The notes under the pieces: model-generated
Databases searched by the model: none
Seen by the model: only the letters and a program-made list of their open reading frames with translations
Told to the model about the DNA's origin: nothing
Shown: positions 1 to 7,972 of the stretch, in pieces
Layout: each line of letters begins with the position of its first letter
How positions within the stretch are numbered: the stretch's first letter is position 1
Made by a program: the position numbers and the translations under genes
NCBI GenBank assembly: GCA_902469965.1
Contig: CABREP010000040.1
Coordinates: 1-20,781 of the forward strand
DNA: 20,781 bases
DNA from: Egerieimonas sp900552095
GTDB lineage: Bacteria > Bacillota > Clostridia > Lachnospirales > Lachnospiraceae
Direction of reading: 5' to 3'

Positions 1-1594
1 ACACAGTGACCCCCGCATTTTCCCGGAAGGCCTGCTGTTTCTGTTCAGCCAGTTTCTCAGTATACCGCTCGATCTGATCGAACCATTCCTGGATCGTTCT
101 GCAGTCCCTGGCGCTCTCCTGCAGGGAATCCAGTACCTCATAGAGGTCTTCCACCTTCAGATGGCGGTACTCGGCATACTCCTTCAAATAATCCTGATAT
201 CCCACCGAATAACGAAGATAATTCATTGCGCCAAAAGGAGCCATCCGTCCCATCACAGACAGATCTGCCTCCAGATTCTCCAGGCGCTCCTGCATCCAGC
301 GTTTCTCCTCATAATAATCATACAGTACCTCGAAACAGATCTGCGGATCTGAGAGGGCGTCCCTGGAAATATACCGGTTTGGCCGGTTCATGATCTGCAG
401 AAAGTCCCGGCGGGCACTGCCGCCGGACGCCAGGCGCAGATACGCCCTCACATCCCGGGCGATCCAGTGTTCATAAATATTCGGCAGCAGATCCCGCATC
501 TGAAAAGGAATATTATATTCCATCAGCTTCTCCACCACCGTACGGCTGCCCACATTGGTCCGAAACAAAAGCGCAATGTCCTCCCACGCAGCGCCGTGCT
601 TCTGATCCATCTGCAGTGCATGGATCAGCCAGTCTCTCTCCTTATAAACATCCTCAAAAGCCAGAATCTCCACCGGTTCTCCCAGCGGTTTCTCCGCCTT
701 CAGCTCTTTCTGAAATCTTCTCCTGTTGTGGGAAATCAGCCTGGAGGAAGCCTCCACCACTGTACCGGGACAGCGGTAATTCACATTCAGTGTTACCTGC
801 TCCGCCTCCGGATAATCTTTTGGAAAACGCATCATGATCTGCGGCTTCGCCCCGCGGAACCGGTAGATGGACTGATCATCATCTCCCACGATAAAGAGAT
901 TATTCTGAGGCGCCGCCAACATTCGTATCACCGCATACTGCAGGGCATTGATATCCTGAAACTCATCGATCAGAATATGGGTGAATTTTCTCTGCCATCC
1001 CGCCAGAATATCCGGCCGCTGAATAAAAAGTTCATAGCACCGGCGCAGAATATCGTCAAAATCCATCATCCTGTTTTCTGCGAGATACTGCTCATAAGCC
1101 TGATACAGTCTGCGGAAATCTTCCGCCGAACAGCTGGAAGAATAATAATTTTCCGGCCGGATCCCCTCATTTTTCAGAATACCGATTTCCCGGGAAATTG
1201 ATTCCAGAAGATCCCCCTCTTCCTCCGTCTGCCGAAGTTCTCTGCGGATCAGTTCCCGCAGAATTTTCTTTTTTTCCTCTTCTCCCAGAATGCAGGCAGC
1301 CGACAGCCCGTAGGCATGCCGCAGGATCCCGTAAAAAATCCCGTGGAAGGTACCGAAAGTCACCTGTCTGTATTTTTCTTCACATAAGAGCAAAAAGCGC
1401 TCCTTCATCTCTCTGGCAGCAGCCTTCGTAAAGGTCACCACCAGAATGGAAGAAGGAGCTGCCTGCCCGTCCTGTATCAGCTGCAGCGTCCTTCTGGTGA
1501 TGACGGAGGTTTTCCCGCTTCCGGGTCCCGCCAGCACCAGCATGGCGCCGCTTGTATGGGCTGTCGCCCGCTTTTGTGCTTCATTTAATCTCAT
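1..1594 (-). CDS. UvrD/PcrA-type ATP-dependent DNA helicase (3' end outside window)
   Basis: Superfamily 1A helicase that unwinds DNA with ATP in repair or replication restart. My translation from the ATG at 1594 gives 531 residues with no stop before the window edge, so the C-terminal part is missing. Visible motifs: Walker A LAGPGSGKTS (residues 21-30), motif Ia with VVTFTKAAAREM (52-63), Walker B ILIDEFQD (207-214), motif III GDDDQSIYRFRGA (237-249) and motif IV-like LNVNYRCP (269-276). The start is 12 bases after the gltX stop, whose TAA closes this frame upstream; a GTG two codons earlier is possible. The RBS is modest (AAAGACAGG). It follows ftsW and gltX in the same direction and is probably co-transcribed. 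Whether it is PcrA proper or a UvrD paralogue cannot be decided without the C-terminus; the 1A/1B/2A order is typical of either. Confidence 0.93.
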   Translation of the reverse strand, partial: MRLNEAQKRATAHTSGAMLVLAGPGSGKTSVITRRTLQLIQDGQAAPSSILVVTFTKAAAREMKERFLLLCEEKYRQVTFGTFHGIFYGILRHAYGLSAACILGEEEKKKILRELIRRELRQTEEEGDLLESISREIGILKNEGIRPENYYSSSCSAEDFRRLYQAYEQYLAENRMMDFDDILRRCYELFIQRPDILAGWQRKFTHILIDEFQDINALQYAVIRMLAAPQNNLFIVGDDDQSIYRFRGAKPQIMMRFPKDYPEAEQVTLNVNYRCPGTVVEASSRLISHNRRRFQKELKAEKPLGEPVEILAFEDVYKERDWLIHALQMDQKHGAAWEDIALLFRTNVGSRTVVEKLMEYNIPFQMRDLLPNIYEHWIARDVRAYLRLASGGSARRDFLQIMNRPNRYISRDALSDPQICFEVLYDYYEEKRWMQERLENLEADLSVMGRMAPFGAMNYLRYSVGYQDYLKEYAEYRHLKVEDLYEVLDSLQESARDCRTIQEWFDQIERYTEKLAEQKQQAFRENAGVTV

Positions 1595-1606
1595 ATGCAC
1601 CTGTCT

Positions 1607-3058
1607 TTATGCAGAAAGCTTGTCGATTGCTGCCCGGATCCGATTTAAGGACTCCTCTTTTCCGAGAAGTTCCAGAATCTCCGTCGCACCTGCCGGAGTC
1701 ATCTGCTTTCCTGAGAGAGCCGTCCGGATCGGCCACATGATAAAGCCTGTCTTATAGCCTTTCTCCTTGCCCCAGCCGGTGAGCATGGCAAAGAGCGCGT
1801 CGTTGGAGTAATCCTCCTGCGCTTCGAGAAGAGGAAGCACCTCCTTTAAAAGCGCCAGAGAACTCTCCTCCGTCGTCTTCATCTTCTTATGGGTATACAT
1901 GGAGCTGTCATACTCCGGAACTTCCTTCAGGAAATCGATCAGCTCCGGAATATCCGGGAATACTTCAATCCTGGTCTGTACCATGCCCGCAATTTTCTTA
2001 TAATCCATAGGACGTCCCACCGTCTCCCGGATCAGGGGCAGCGCCCTCTCATAGAAACGGTCCGGATCCATCCGCTTCATATATTCACCGTTCATCCAGC
2101 GCAGCTTAGTCATATCAAAAACTGCCGGAGACTTGCTCATATGACGGTAATCAAATGCTTTCACCAGCTCTTCCAGAGAGTAAATCTCCTCATTGCCCTC
2201 CGGACACCAGCCCAGAAGCGCCACATAATTCACCACTGCCTCTGTCAGGAATCCCTGCTCGATCAGATCCTCATAGGAAGAATGGCCGGAGCGCTTGGAA
2301 AGCTTCTGATGCTCCTCATTGGTGATCAGCGGGCAGTGCACATATACCGGAATCTCCCATCCGAACGCCTCATAAATTCTGTTGTATTTCGGTGCAGAGG
2401 AAAGATATTCATTTCCCCGCACAACGTGGGTGATTCCCATCAGATGATCGTCGATCACATTGGCAAAATTATAGGTGGGATAACCGTCGGATTTGATCAG
2501 GATCAGATCATCCAGTTCCGCATTGGGGACTGTAATATTTCCATAGATCTCATCATGGAACGTAGTCGTCCCTTCCGTGGGCATATTAAAACGGATCACG
2601 TACGGTTTTCCCGCCGCCAGATTCGCCTCGATCTCCTCCTTTGACAGATGCAGACAGTGCTTGTCATAGATGGCGATCTCTTTTCCCGCCACACTGGTAC
2701 GCAGGGATTCCAGCCGCTCCTTATCACAGAAGCAGTAGTAGGCGTCTCCCTGGTCGATCAGCTGTTTTGCATATTTCAGATAAATCCCCTGAGCCTGACG
2801 CTCGCTCTGCACATAGGGACCCACGCCTCCGTCCTTGTCCGGACCCTCATCGTGATGAAGTCCCGTCTCCTCCAGGGTATGGTAAATGATCTCCAGCGCC
2901 CCTTCCATGAAACGCTCCTGGTCAGTATCCTCGATCCGCAGCATAAAACTGCCGTCCTCATGCTTTGCGATCAGATAGGCGTAAAGCGCCGTTCTTAAAT
3001 TTCCCACGTGCATTCTCCCTGTGGGACTGGGTGCAAATCTGGTTTTTACCTTACTCAT
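1607..3058 (-). CDS. gltX: Glutamyl-tRNA synthetase
   Basis: Class I aminoacyl-tRNA synthetase charging tRNA-Glu in the cytoplasm, and in many Firmicutes also tRNA-Gln for later amidation. The 483 residues match the usual bacterial GltX length. The HIGH-type motif is in FAPSPTGRMHVGNLRTALY (8-26) and the KMSKS-type loop is KLSKRSG (252-258). The Rossmann insertion holds RIEDTDQERF (41-50) and HVVRGNEYLSSAP (211-223), both typical. The ATG at 3058 is preceded by AAGGAGAAAGAAA, a good RBS. It lies 27 bases after ftsW and 12 before the helicase, so all three likely share the promoter near 4357-4385. No T-box leader is present upstream. It looks intact. Confidence 0.98.
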   Translation of the reverse strand: MSKVKTRFAPSPTGRMHVGNLRTALYAYLIAKHEDGSFMLRIEDTDQERFMEGALEIIYHTLEETGLHHDEGPDKDGGVGPYVQSERQAQGIYLKYAKQLIDQGDAYYCFCDKERLESLRTSVAGKEIAIYDKHCLHLSKEEIEANLAAGKPYVIRFNMPTEGTTTFHDEIYGNITVPNAELDDLILIKSDGYPTYNFANVIDDHLMGITHVVRGNEYLSSAPKYNRIYEAFGWEIPVYVHCPLITNEEHQKLSKRSGHSSYEDLIEQGFLTEAVVNYVALLGWCPEGNEEIYSLEELVKAFDYRHMSKSPAVFDMTKLRWMNGEYMKRMDPDRFYERALPLIRETVGRPMDYKKIAGMVQTRIEVFPDIPELIDFLKEVPEYDSSMYTHKKMKTTEESSLALLKEVLPLLEAQEDYSNDALFAMLTGWGKEKGYKTGFIMWPIRTALSGKQMTPAGATEILELLGKEESLNRIRAAIDKLSA

Positions 3059-3085
3059 TTTCTTTCTCCTTCTTTCTGCTCAAAT

Positions 3086-4288
3086 CTAGGAAAGGCGCTT
3101 CTGCTCCTCCTCTTTCCTGTCGTCCCCGCTAAATTCAATCCGCCGGGAAACGCTCAGGGCCAGCGCCATTTCCATCATCAAAAACAGCACGGAGGTTCCT
3201 CCGTAACTGATAAAAGGCAGGGTGATACCGGTCGTCGGGATCAGGTTGCTCGCCACACAGATGTTCAGTACAACCTGGAGTGCGATATGGGCCATGATTC
3301 CGATTGCGATCATAGATCCATACAGATCACAGGCATTCTGCGCGATAAAGAACAGCCGGTAAAGCATATAGCCGAACAAAAGCAGCACGAGCGCCGCTCC
3401 GAAAATCCCCAGTTCCTCACAGATAATTGAAAAAATCATATCATTCTGCGCCTCCGGGATCGTCCCCAGCTTCTGAGCGCTGTTTCCCAGACCCTTGCCA
3501 AAAATACCTCCTGAACCGATCGCATACAGCGACTGCAGAACCTGATAGCCCCCGGCAGAAAGGTTCTCTTCCGGGCGCAGCCAGGCCAGCACCCGGCGGA
3601 TCCGGAAATTCTCACTGCTGTCAACAAAAAAGTTCAGATACGTAAGCACCGCCGTTCCCAGAACCGCTATGGTGACACCGCCGATAATAAACGGCTTTTT
3701 TCTGGGATAGATCATAAATACCAGGCTCACGGAAATTCCGGCAATAATAATGGCCGTACTTAAGTTATCTGTAAAGACCAGCGCAACCGCTGCCTGAATC
3801 CCGCCAAAGATCAGAAGCATCACCGCCGCCCTGCCGCTCTGGGCGTACTTCCCCATCCGTATCATAAGATACGGCAGAAAAATGATCACCGCAATCTTGG
3901 CCACCTCCGCCGGCTGAAACTGAGGAAGACCCGGAAACTGAAGCCACCGCCTCGCTCCGTAGGCCTCCACCCCCAGAGGAGATTTCACCAGCCCCATCAG
4001 CACCAGGGCTCCCACATAGGCAAGTCCCGCCAGCGGCATCAGCCGGTGATAATCAATCTTGGACACCAGCACTGCGATCACGATCGCAGCACCGCTGATC
4101 ACCGCCTGTTTTCCAAAATAAAACATATCGTCTCCGAACTTCTGCTCCGCCTCATAGGCGCTGGTACTGTAGAGCATGACCAGTCCAAAGCACACAAGCA
4201 AAATGATACAGGCCAGAAGATTATAATCACAGTACTGTGACTTTCCGCCCTTTTTCCGAACCGCTCTTCCACGGTTTCGTTTTGCCAT
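3086..4288 (-). CDS. ftsW: FtsW, SEDS-family septal peptidoglycan glycosyltransferase
   Basis: Polytopic membrane protein of the FtsW/RodA/SpoVE family, which polymerises lipid II glycan strands together with a class B PBP at the division septum. The 400-residue product has a basic cytoplasmic N-terminus (residues 1-17), about ten hydrophobic segments, and family signatures: a segment with GARRWLQFP and QPAEVAKIA, then PEAQNDMIFSIICEELG, and near the end LIPTTGITLPFISYGGTS. These favour FtsW/SpoVE over RodA, but SEDS paralogues are hard to separate by eye. The ATG at 4288 has GGGGAAGAGAT just upstream. It is the first gene of the apparent ftsW-gltX-helicase unit; co-transcription with gltX is a context observation, not a functional link I can demonstrate. 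Confidence 0.92.
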   Translation of the reverse strand: MAKRNRGRAVRKKGGKSQYCDYNLLACIILLVCFGLVMLYSTSAYEAEQKFGDDMFYFGKQAVISGAAIVIAVLVSKIDYHRLMPLAGLAYVGALVLMGLVKSPLGVEAYGARRWLQFPGLPQFQPAEVAKIAVIIFLPYLMIRMGKYAQSGRAAVMLLIFGGIQAAVALVFTDNLSTAIIIAGISVSLVFMIYPRKKPFIIGGVTIAVLGTAVLTYLNFFVDSSENFRIRRVLAWLRPEENLSAGGYQVLQSLYAIGSGGIFGKGLGNSAQKLGTIPEAQNDMIFSIICEELGIFGAALVLLLFGYMLYRLFFIAQNACDLYGSMIAIGIMAHIALQVVLNICVASNLIPTTGITLPFISYGGTSVLFLMMEMALALSVSRRIEFSGDDRKEEEQKRLS

Positions 4289-4356
4289 ATCTCTTCCCCA
4301 TTTCTATCCGCTTATTTCTCTCCCCTTGCATCAAGGCATATAATGCCAGTATTTTC

Positions 4357-4385
4357 AGTATAGCATGAATTCTTTGCTTACTCAA
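4357..4385 (-). promoter_or_regulatory. Sigma-A type promoter for ftsW-gltX-helicase
   Basis: On the minus strand, -35 TTGAGT (4380-4385), a 17-base spacer and -10 TATACT (4357-4362) with an extended TG just upstream. The -35 overlaps the stop codon of the HAD gene. The predicted start is near 4350, giving a leader of about 60 bases that contains a short palindrome, GGCAT-ATA-ATGCC (about 4335-4347). Inferred from consensus match only. Confidence 0.6.
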
Positions 4386-5193
4386 TCATAAATTTTTCCA
4401 CAATCTCAGCCACTCCGCAGTGGTTATTATCCCTTTTGGTAATGTAACCTGCCTCCGCCTTCACCGCCTCAATCCCATTTGCCATCGCACAGCCCAGTCC
4501 TGCAGCCCGGATCATGGAGCGGTCATTCTCCTCATCCCCTGCCGCAATCGAATCTTCCAGAGGAATCTCCAGAAGACGGCACAGTTCCCGCACTGCATTG
4601 CCCTTCTCCACTCCGGCCGGAAGAAATTCCAGATACTGATCACAGGAAAAGATCATTTCAATTTGTCCCTCAGCCCAGGAAAGCATAGCCTGACGGATTC
4701 CCTCCAGTTCCTGCCGGCTCTTAGTACTTACCATCAGCATTTTGTGGGGTGGCTCGCTTAAATCCCTCATAAAATCATCAGAAATACGATAACTCATACT
4801 GGTTTTCTTTACATAATACTGCAGTTCCTCACACTCCCGGGGCGCCAGAATATCCGGCCCGCTGTAAGTCTGACAGAAAAGTCCCCTCTTCTTCGCTTCC
4901 TCGGATATATATCTGACCTGTTCCATGGTCAGTGTATGTTCGGAAAGGATCTTTTTTTCTCCGCAGTCATAAAGGATCCCTCCATTGTAGGCGATGCAGA
5001 AGAATCCTTCCCTGTCAAAATCCAGTTGCTCCATAAGTGCCCGGGCGCTGGAAAGCGCCCGCCCTGTGGCGATTACGACCCGATGCCCCTGAGCCACCGC
5101 CCGGTGCAGCGCCCGTTTATTTTCTTCCGGAATCTGCTTGTCATCGTTTAACAGGGTACCGTCCAGATCCAGAAACAAAATTTTTTTATTCAT
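4378..5193 (-). CDS. Cof-type HAD-IIB family phosphatase
   Basis: Cytoplasmic haloacid-dehalogenase-type hydrolase acting on phosphorylated small molecules, often sugar phosphates or cofactors; the substrate is unknown. Product of 271 residues, normal for the Cof/YidA group. Motif I is FLDLDGTLL with catalytic Asp 9 and 11, motif II is in VIATGRA, motif III Lys is in GVEKGNAV, and motif IV is GDEENDRSM. The C-terminus ends in NNHCGVAEIVEKF, the usual family ending. I chose the ATG at 5193 because GGAAGGAGAA lies 10 bases upstream. A longer in-frame reading to 5340 would run through the terminator of the neighbouring reductase. No terminator follows, so readthrough into ftsW is possible. Confidence 0.92.
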   Translation of the reverse strand: MNKKILFLDLDGTLLNDDKQIPEENKRALHRAVAQGHRVVIATGRALSSARALMEQLDFDREGFFCIAYNGGILYDCGEKKILSEHTLTMEQVRYISEEAKKRGLFCQTYSGPDILAPRECEELQYYVKKTSMSYRISDDFMRDLSEPPHKMLMVSTKSRQELEGIRQAMLSWAEGQIEMIFSCDQYLEFLPAGVEKGNAVRELCRLLEIPLEDSIAAGDEENDRSMIRAAGLGCAMANGIEAVKAEAGYITKRDNNHCGVAEIVEKFMIE

Positions 5194-5227
5194 GTCAGCT
5201 GTTCTCCTTCCTTTTATCTTTTCTTCA

Positions 5228-5257
5228 AGTATAAACCCAACTCTGCCTTTTCCGCAA
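5228..5257 (-). promoter_or_regulatory. Probable promoter of the HAD phosphatase gene
   Basis: On the minus strand TTGCGG (5252-5257), an 18-base spacer and TATACT (5228-5233), ending about 35 bases before the ATG at 5193 and lying after the reductase terminator. The -10 is good and the -35 is weak. Confidence 0.45.
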
Positions 5258-5280
5258 CCGGACGATATCAGTTCCACGTC

Positions 5281-5330
5281 AAAACAGGAGAAGATCCAAC
5301 AGCTTACCGCTCTGGATTTTCTCCTGTTTT
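5281..5330 (-). terminator. Rho-independent terminator of the aldo/keto reductase gene
   Basis: Arms 5281-5298 and 5313-5330 pair at 17 of 18 positions around a 14-base loop. It begins 13 bases after the reductase stop. The distal arm ends in TTTT on the minus strand. The structure is nearly symmetrical and could act in both directions. Confidence 0.75.
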
Positions 5331-5343
5331 CATGATACATCGT

Positions 5344-6237
5344 TTATCTTATCACCTGCTGGCCGCTGGCGGTGTAGATCTCATACCATTCGTGATGGGC
5401 CAGCTTCACATCCAGAGCCCGCACGGCCAGATCAAGCCGGCTCAGGTTTCTGCTGCCTGAAAGCACCGCCGCTCCTGCCGGATGATACAGCTGCCAGGCG
5501 TAAATAATCGTGGCCGGATCTTCCCCGTGACGCTCTGCGATCTCCTCGATCTTCTTCATTGCTTTTTCGCAGAGAGGATCTTCTTTCTTAAAGAGTCTTC
5601 CGCCTGCCAGCGGAGACCAGATCATGGGATGAATCCTGTTTCCTGTCAGATAATCCATCATACCGCTGTTAAAATGCTCAAAGCAGACCGGATTCCATTC
5701 GATCTGATTGGTCACCATTTCTCCCCCCATAGCCTTATTCAGTGCCTCAAACTTAAAGGGGTCAAAATTGGAAACTCCTGCTTCTCTGATCAGCCCCTCC
5801 TTCTTCAGTTCTTTTAAGGCCCGCGCCGTCTCCCAGGGATCCAGGCAGGGATCTTCTCTGTGGATCAGATAGAGATCAAGATAATCGGTGCCCAGTCTTG
5901 CCAGACTCTCTTTGCAGGAAGCCATCACCCTCTCATACGTGGTGTTGTAATACCCAAACGGTTTTCCGTCTATCATTTCCTTAAAGATTCCCGTCTTTGA
6001 AACCAGCCGGATCTGTTTCCTTATGCTTTTATCACAGGAAAACGCCTCCCCCATAAGAGACTCACATCTGGTATCCGCATAGATCTGTGCCGTATCAAAA
6101 GTGGTAACACCCCGCTTGATACAGGCCTTCATAAAATCTGCCAGCTCTTTTGCCGTCCAGTTCCAGCTTTCCAGCCTCCAGAATCCCTGCACAATGGCCG
6201 AGATTGACAACTGCTCTGATAATTGTATCTGTTTCAT
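5344..6237 (-). CDS. Aldo/keto reductase (YdhF-like)
   Basis: NAD(P)H-dependent oxidoreductase with a TIM-barrel fold, reducing a carbonyl substrate that cannot be named from sequence. The 297-residue product has the complete AKR tetrad: Asp48 in FDTAQIYAD, Tyr53, Lys81 in LVSKTGIF and His126 in YLIHRED. The opening QLSISAIVQGFWRL and the C-terminal loop with LSGSRNLSRL, which binds the cofactor phosphate, fit the E. coli YdhF-like group. The ATG at 6237 has AAAGGGGAAC about 9 bases upstream, and that RBS lies inside the coding start of the divergent gntR. The regulator on the other strand is the obvious candidate to control this gene. A terminator follows directly. Confidence 0.93.
   Translation of the reverse strand: MKQIQLSEQLSISAIVQGFWRLESWNWTAKELADFMKACIKRGVTTFDTAQIYADTRCESLMGEAFSCDKSIRKQIRLVSKTGIFKEMIDGKPFGYYNTTYERVMASCKESLARLGTDYLDLYLIHREDPCLDPWETARALKELKKEGLIREAGVSNFDPFKFEALNKAMGGEMVTNQIEWNPVCFEHFNSGMMDYLTGNRIHPMIWSPLAGGRLFKKEDPLCEKAMKKIEEIAERHGEDPATIIYAWQLYHPAGAAVLSGSRNLSRLDLAVRALDVKLAHHEWYEIYTASGQQVIR
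6204..6231 (+). promoter_or_regulatory. Possible gntR promoter inside the reductase gene
   Basis: TTGACA at 6204-6209, a perfect -35, is followed after 16 bases by a weak TATCTG at 6226-6231. A second candidate -10 is GATAAT at 6218-6223. Either one places transcription start within a few bases of the gntR ATG at 6236, so the mRNA may be nearly leaderless. No ribosome site is visible before that ATG. This is inference from consensus only. Confidence 0.35.
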
Positions 6238-6952
6238 GCTTCCGGTTCCCCTTTACTTTCAATTAAAAAATATTATCTTAAACGATATCCAAAACCATCT
6301 CTTTTCTGTTGGGGATGCGATTCCCACTGAAAATGAACTGGTTAAATATTATCAGATCAGCAGATCCACCGTGCGCCAGGCTATTTCCGAACTGGTTCAG
6401 GAGGGGTGGCTGACCCGTCAGGCAAGTAAAGGGACTTTTGTTACTTCCCCGGAGAAGCATTCCAATTCGATCCGGTCTTATGAACCCTTTTACCAGCAAA
6501 TCCAGCGTCTGGGGCAGACTCCCCGCACAGAGCTTCTGGATCTGAGCGTGATCACGCCCCCCGCCGAGATTGCGGAGCAAATGCATCTTGCCCCGGATCA
6601 GAAAGTAATCTCCATGTTCCGCCGCCGTTTTGCCGACGAAACTCCCATGGTTACTCTGCAGAATTATATTCCCTATGATCTCTGCGCATTCATTTTGAGC
6701 TACGATTTCAGGGTTCACTCCCTCTATGAACTGCTCTCCTCCAATCCTGCAACCCGGATAAAAAATACGCAGACCACCGTATCTGCCTGCTCTGCCTCAC
6801 CGGAAGATATCCGTCTTCTCAATGTGACAAAGCATTCCCCCATGCTTTATTTTCACAATGTCGCAGTCACGGAAAATGATCTCATCGTAGACTTTGCTTA
6901 TGCTCATTACCGGGGCGATCTGAATAAATTTGAGTACAACGCCGTTCCCTGA
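6236..6952 (+). CDS. GntR family transcriptional regulator with UTRA domain
   Basis: DNA-binding repressor or activator of the HutC-type GntR subfamily that senses a small ligand. Product of 238 residues. The N-terminal winged helix-turn-helix starts with VPLYFQLKNIIL and includes GDAIPTENEL and ISRSTVRQAISELVQEGWL (about residues 25-59). The C-terminal UTRA domain follows, with SYEPFYQQIQRLG and VISMFRRRF. The GntR domain begins almost at once after the ATG at 6236, and no other in-frame start exists nearby, so this start is favoured although it lacks a Shine-Dalgarno. An upstream reading to 6101 lies antisense in the reductase and adds no family sequence. It is one of only two plus-strand genes, and its ATG overlaps that of the reductase by two bases, suggesting joint control from a shared operator region. 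Confidence 0.92.
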   Translation: MLPVPLYFQLKNIILNDIQNHLFSVGDAIPTENELVKYYQISRSTVRQAISELVQEGWLTRQASKGTFVTSPEKHSNSIRSYEPFYQQIQRLGQTPRTELLDLSVITPPAEIAEQMHLAPDQKVISMFRRRFADETPMVTLQNYIPYDLCAFILSYDFRVHSLYELLSSNPATRIKNTQTTVSACSASPEDIRLLNVTKHSPMLYFHNVAVTENDLIVDFAYAHYRGDLNKFEYNAVP

Positions 6953-7003
6953 CTATATTTCATTGAATAAAAACGCTTTCTGTTTCCTTTTGTGAGCGTC
7001 AGA

Positions 7004-7046
7004 AAAAGGCACGCAAAACCCGGCCGTGTGGTTTTGCATGCCTTTT
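7004..7046. terminator. Bidirectional terminator between gntR and the ZIP gene
   Basis: Arms 7004-7020 and 7030-7046 pair at 16 of 17 positions around a 9-base loop. On the minus strand the stem is followed by TTTTTCTG, a good U-tract for the ZIP gene that stops at 7069. On the plus strand the stem itself ends in TTTT, serving gntR about 50 bases after its stop. Confidence 0.8.
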
Positions 7047-7068
7047 GCCATATTCTGAATTATGATAT

Positions 7069-7845
7069 TTATCCCAGCGCCACATCAAGAACCATCATCA
7101 AGACAAATCCCAGCGCAAACCCAATCGTTCCAATATTACTGTGTTCCCCTTCCGACGCCTCAGGAATCAGTTCCTCCACAACCACATAGATCATGGCTCC
7201 CGCCGCAAAAGCCAGCAGATAGGGAAGCACCGGTTCAATGTAACGGGCCAGCAGAATTGTAATTCCTCCGGCTGCCGGCTCCACAATTCCGGAAAGTGTT
7301 CCCATAGTGAACGCCTTTTTTCTGCTCTCTCCATCACTGCTTAAAGGCAGCGAAATAATCGCCCCCTCTGGAAAATTCTGAATCGCAATTCCTACTGACA
7401 AAGCAAATGCACCCGCCAGCGTAATCTCCACACTATCGGAAAGCATTCCCGCAAAAACTACTCCCACCGCCATTCCTTCCGGAATATTATGAAGCGTTAC
7501 CGCTAGGACAAGCATAGTAGTTTTTTTTAGTGTGCAGGCCGGTCCTTCTGCCTTCTCACTGCCCAGATGAAGGTGCGGAATCAGCCGATCCATCCCCAGA
7601 AGAAAACCCACCCCTAAAAGCAGCCCTGCTGCTGCCGGAATAAAGGCAAATTTTCCCATTGATTCCGACATATCCATAGCCGGAATCAAAAGTGACCAGA
7701 CAGATGCCGCCACCATGACTCCGGAAGCAAATCCCAGAAGTGCCTTCTGCACAGAAGGTCTGATCTGCCCTCTCAGAAAAAAGACACAGGCCGCCCCTGC
7801 TGTTGTTCCTATAAATGGTATCATCAGTCCCCAAAAAGTACTCAT
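7069..7845 (-). CDS. ZIP family divalent metal transporter (GufA-like)
   Basis: Integral membrane permease moving zinc or related divalent metals into the cytoplasm. The 258-residue product has about eight hydrophobic helices. The two metal-site helices are visible: HNIPEGMAVGV (119-129) and QNFPEGAIISLPL (156-168). The Gln in place of His in the second motif is, as I recall, common in the GufA branch, so it is not necessarily a defect. A His-rich loop PHLHLG (90-95) sits between helices 3 and 4. The ATG at 7845 has GAAAGGAGAGAAT upstream. The gene appears monocistronic, with its own promoter and terminator and a hairpin in the leader. Metal preference cannot be read from sequence. Confidence 0.93.
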   Translation of the reverse strand: MSTFWGLMIPFIGTTAGAACVFFLRGQIRPSVQKALLGFASGVMVAASVWSLLIPAMDMSESMGKFAFIPAAAGLLLGVGFLLGMDRLIPHLHLGSEKAEGPACTLKKTTMLVLAVTLHNIPEGMAVGVVFAGMLSDSVEITLAGAFALSVGIAIQNFPEGAIISLPLSSDGESRKKAFTMGTLSGIVEPAAGGITILLARYIEPVLPYLLAFAAGAMIYVVVEELIPEASEGEHSNIGTIGFALGFVLMMVLDVALG

Positions 7846-7854
7846 ATTCTCTCC

Positions 7855-7907
7855 TTTCAGCCGGCACCTGCCAGCTGTCTCTCAGTATATCAGAAGACCG
7901 GCTGAAA
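7855..7907 (-). promoter_or_regulatory. Hairpin in the ZIP gene leader next to its ribosome site
   Basis: A perfect 10-base inverted repeat, TTTCAGCCGG (7898-7907) and CCGGCTGAAA (7855-7864) on the minus strand, encloses 33 bases in the 5' leader. The downstream arm shares its last bases with the Shine-Dalgarno AAAGGAG, so folding could limit ribosome access. It does not match any riboswitch I recognise. The regulatory role is inferred. Confidence 0.45.
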
Positions 7908-7931
7908 TCCTATTATTTTTTCAGTTATATT

Positions 7932-7960
7932 AGTATATGAGGAAACTGGGAAAAATACAA
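7932..7960 (-). promoter_or_regulatory. Probable promoter of the ZIP transporter gene
   Basis: On the minus strand TTGTAT (7955-7960), a 17-base spacer and TATACT (7932-7937). It implies a leader of about 80 bases that contains the inverted repeat. The -10 is strong, the -35 weak. Confidence 0.5.
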
Positions 7961-7972
7961 TTCCAAACTTTC

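Noticed and set aside
5194..5340. N-terminal extension of the HAD phosphatase
   Set aside because: It would translate the reductase terminator. The ATG at 5193 has a good ribosome site and begins the HAD fold correctly.
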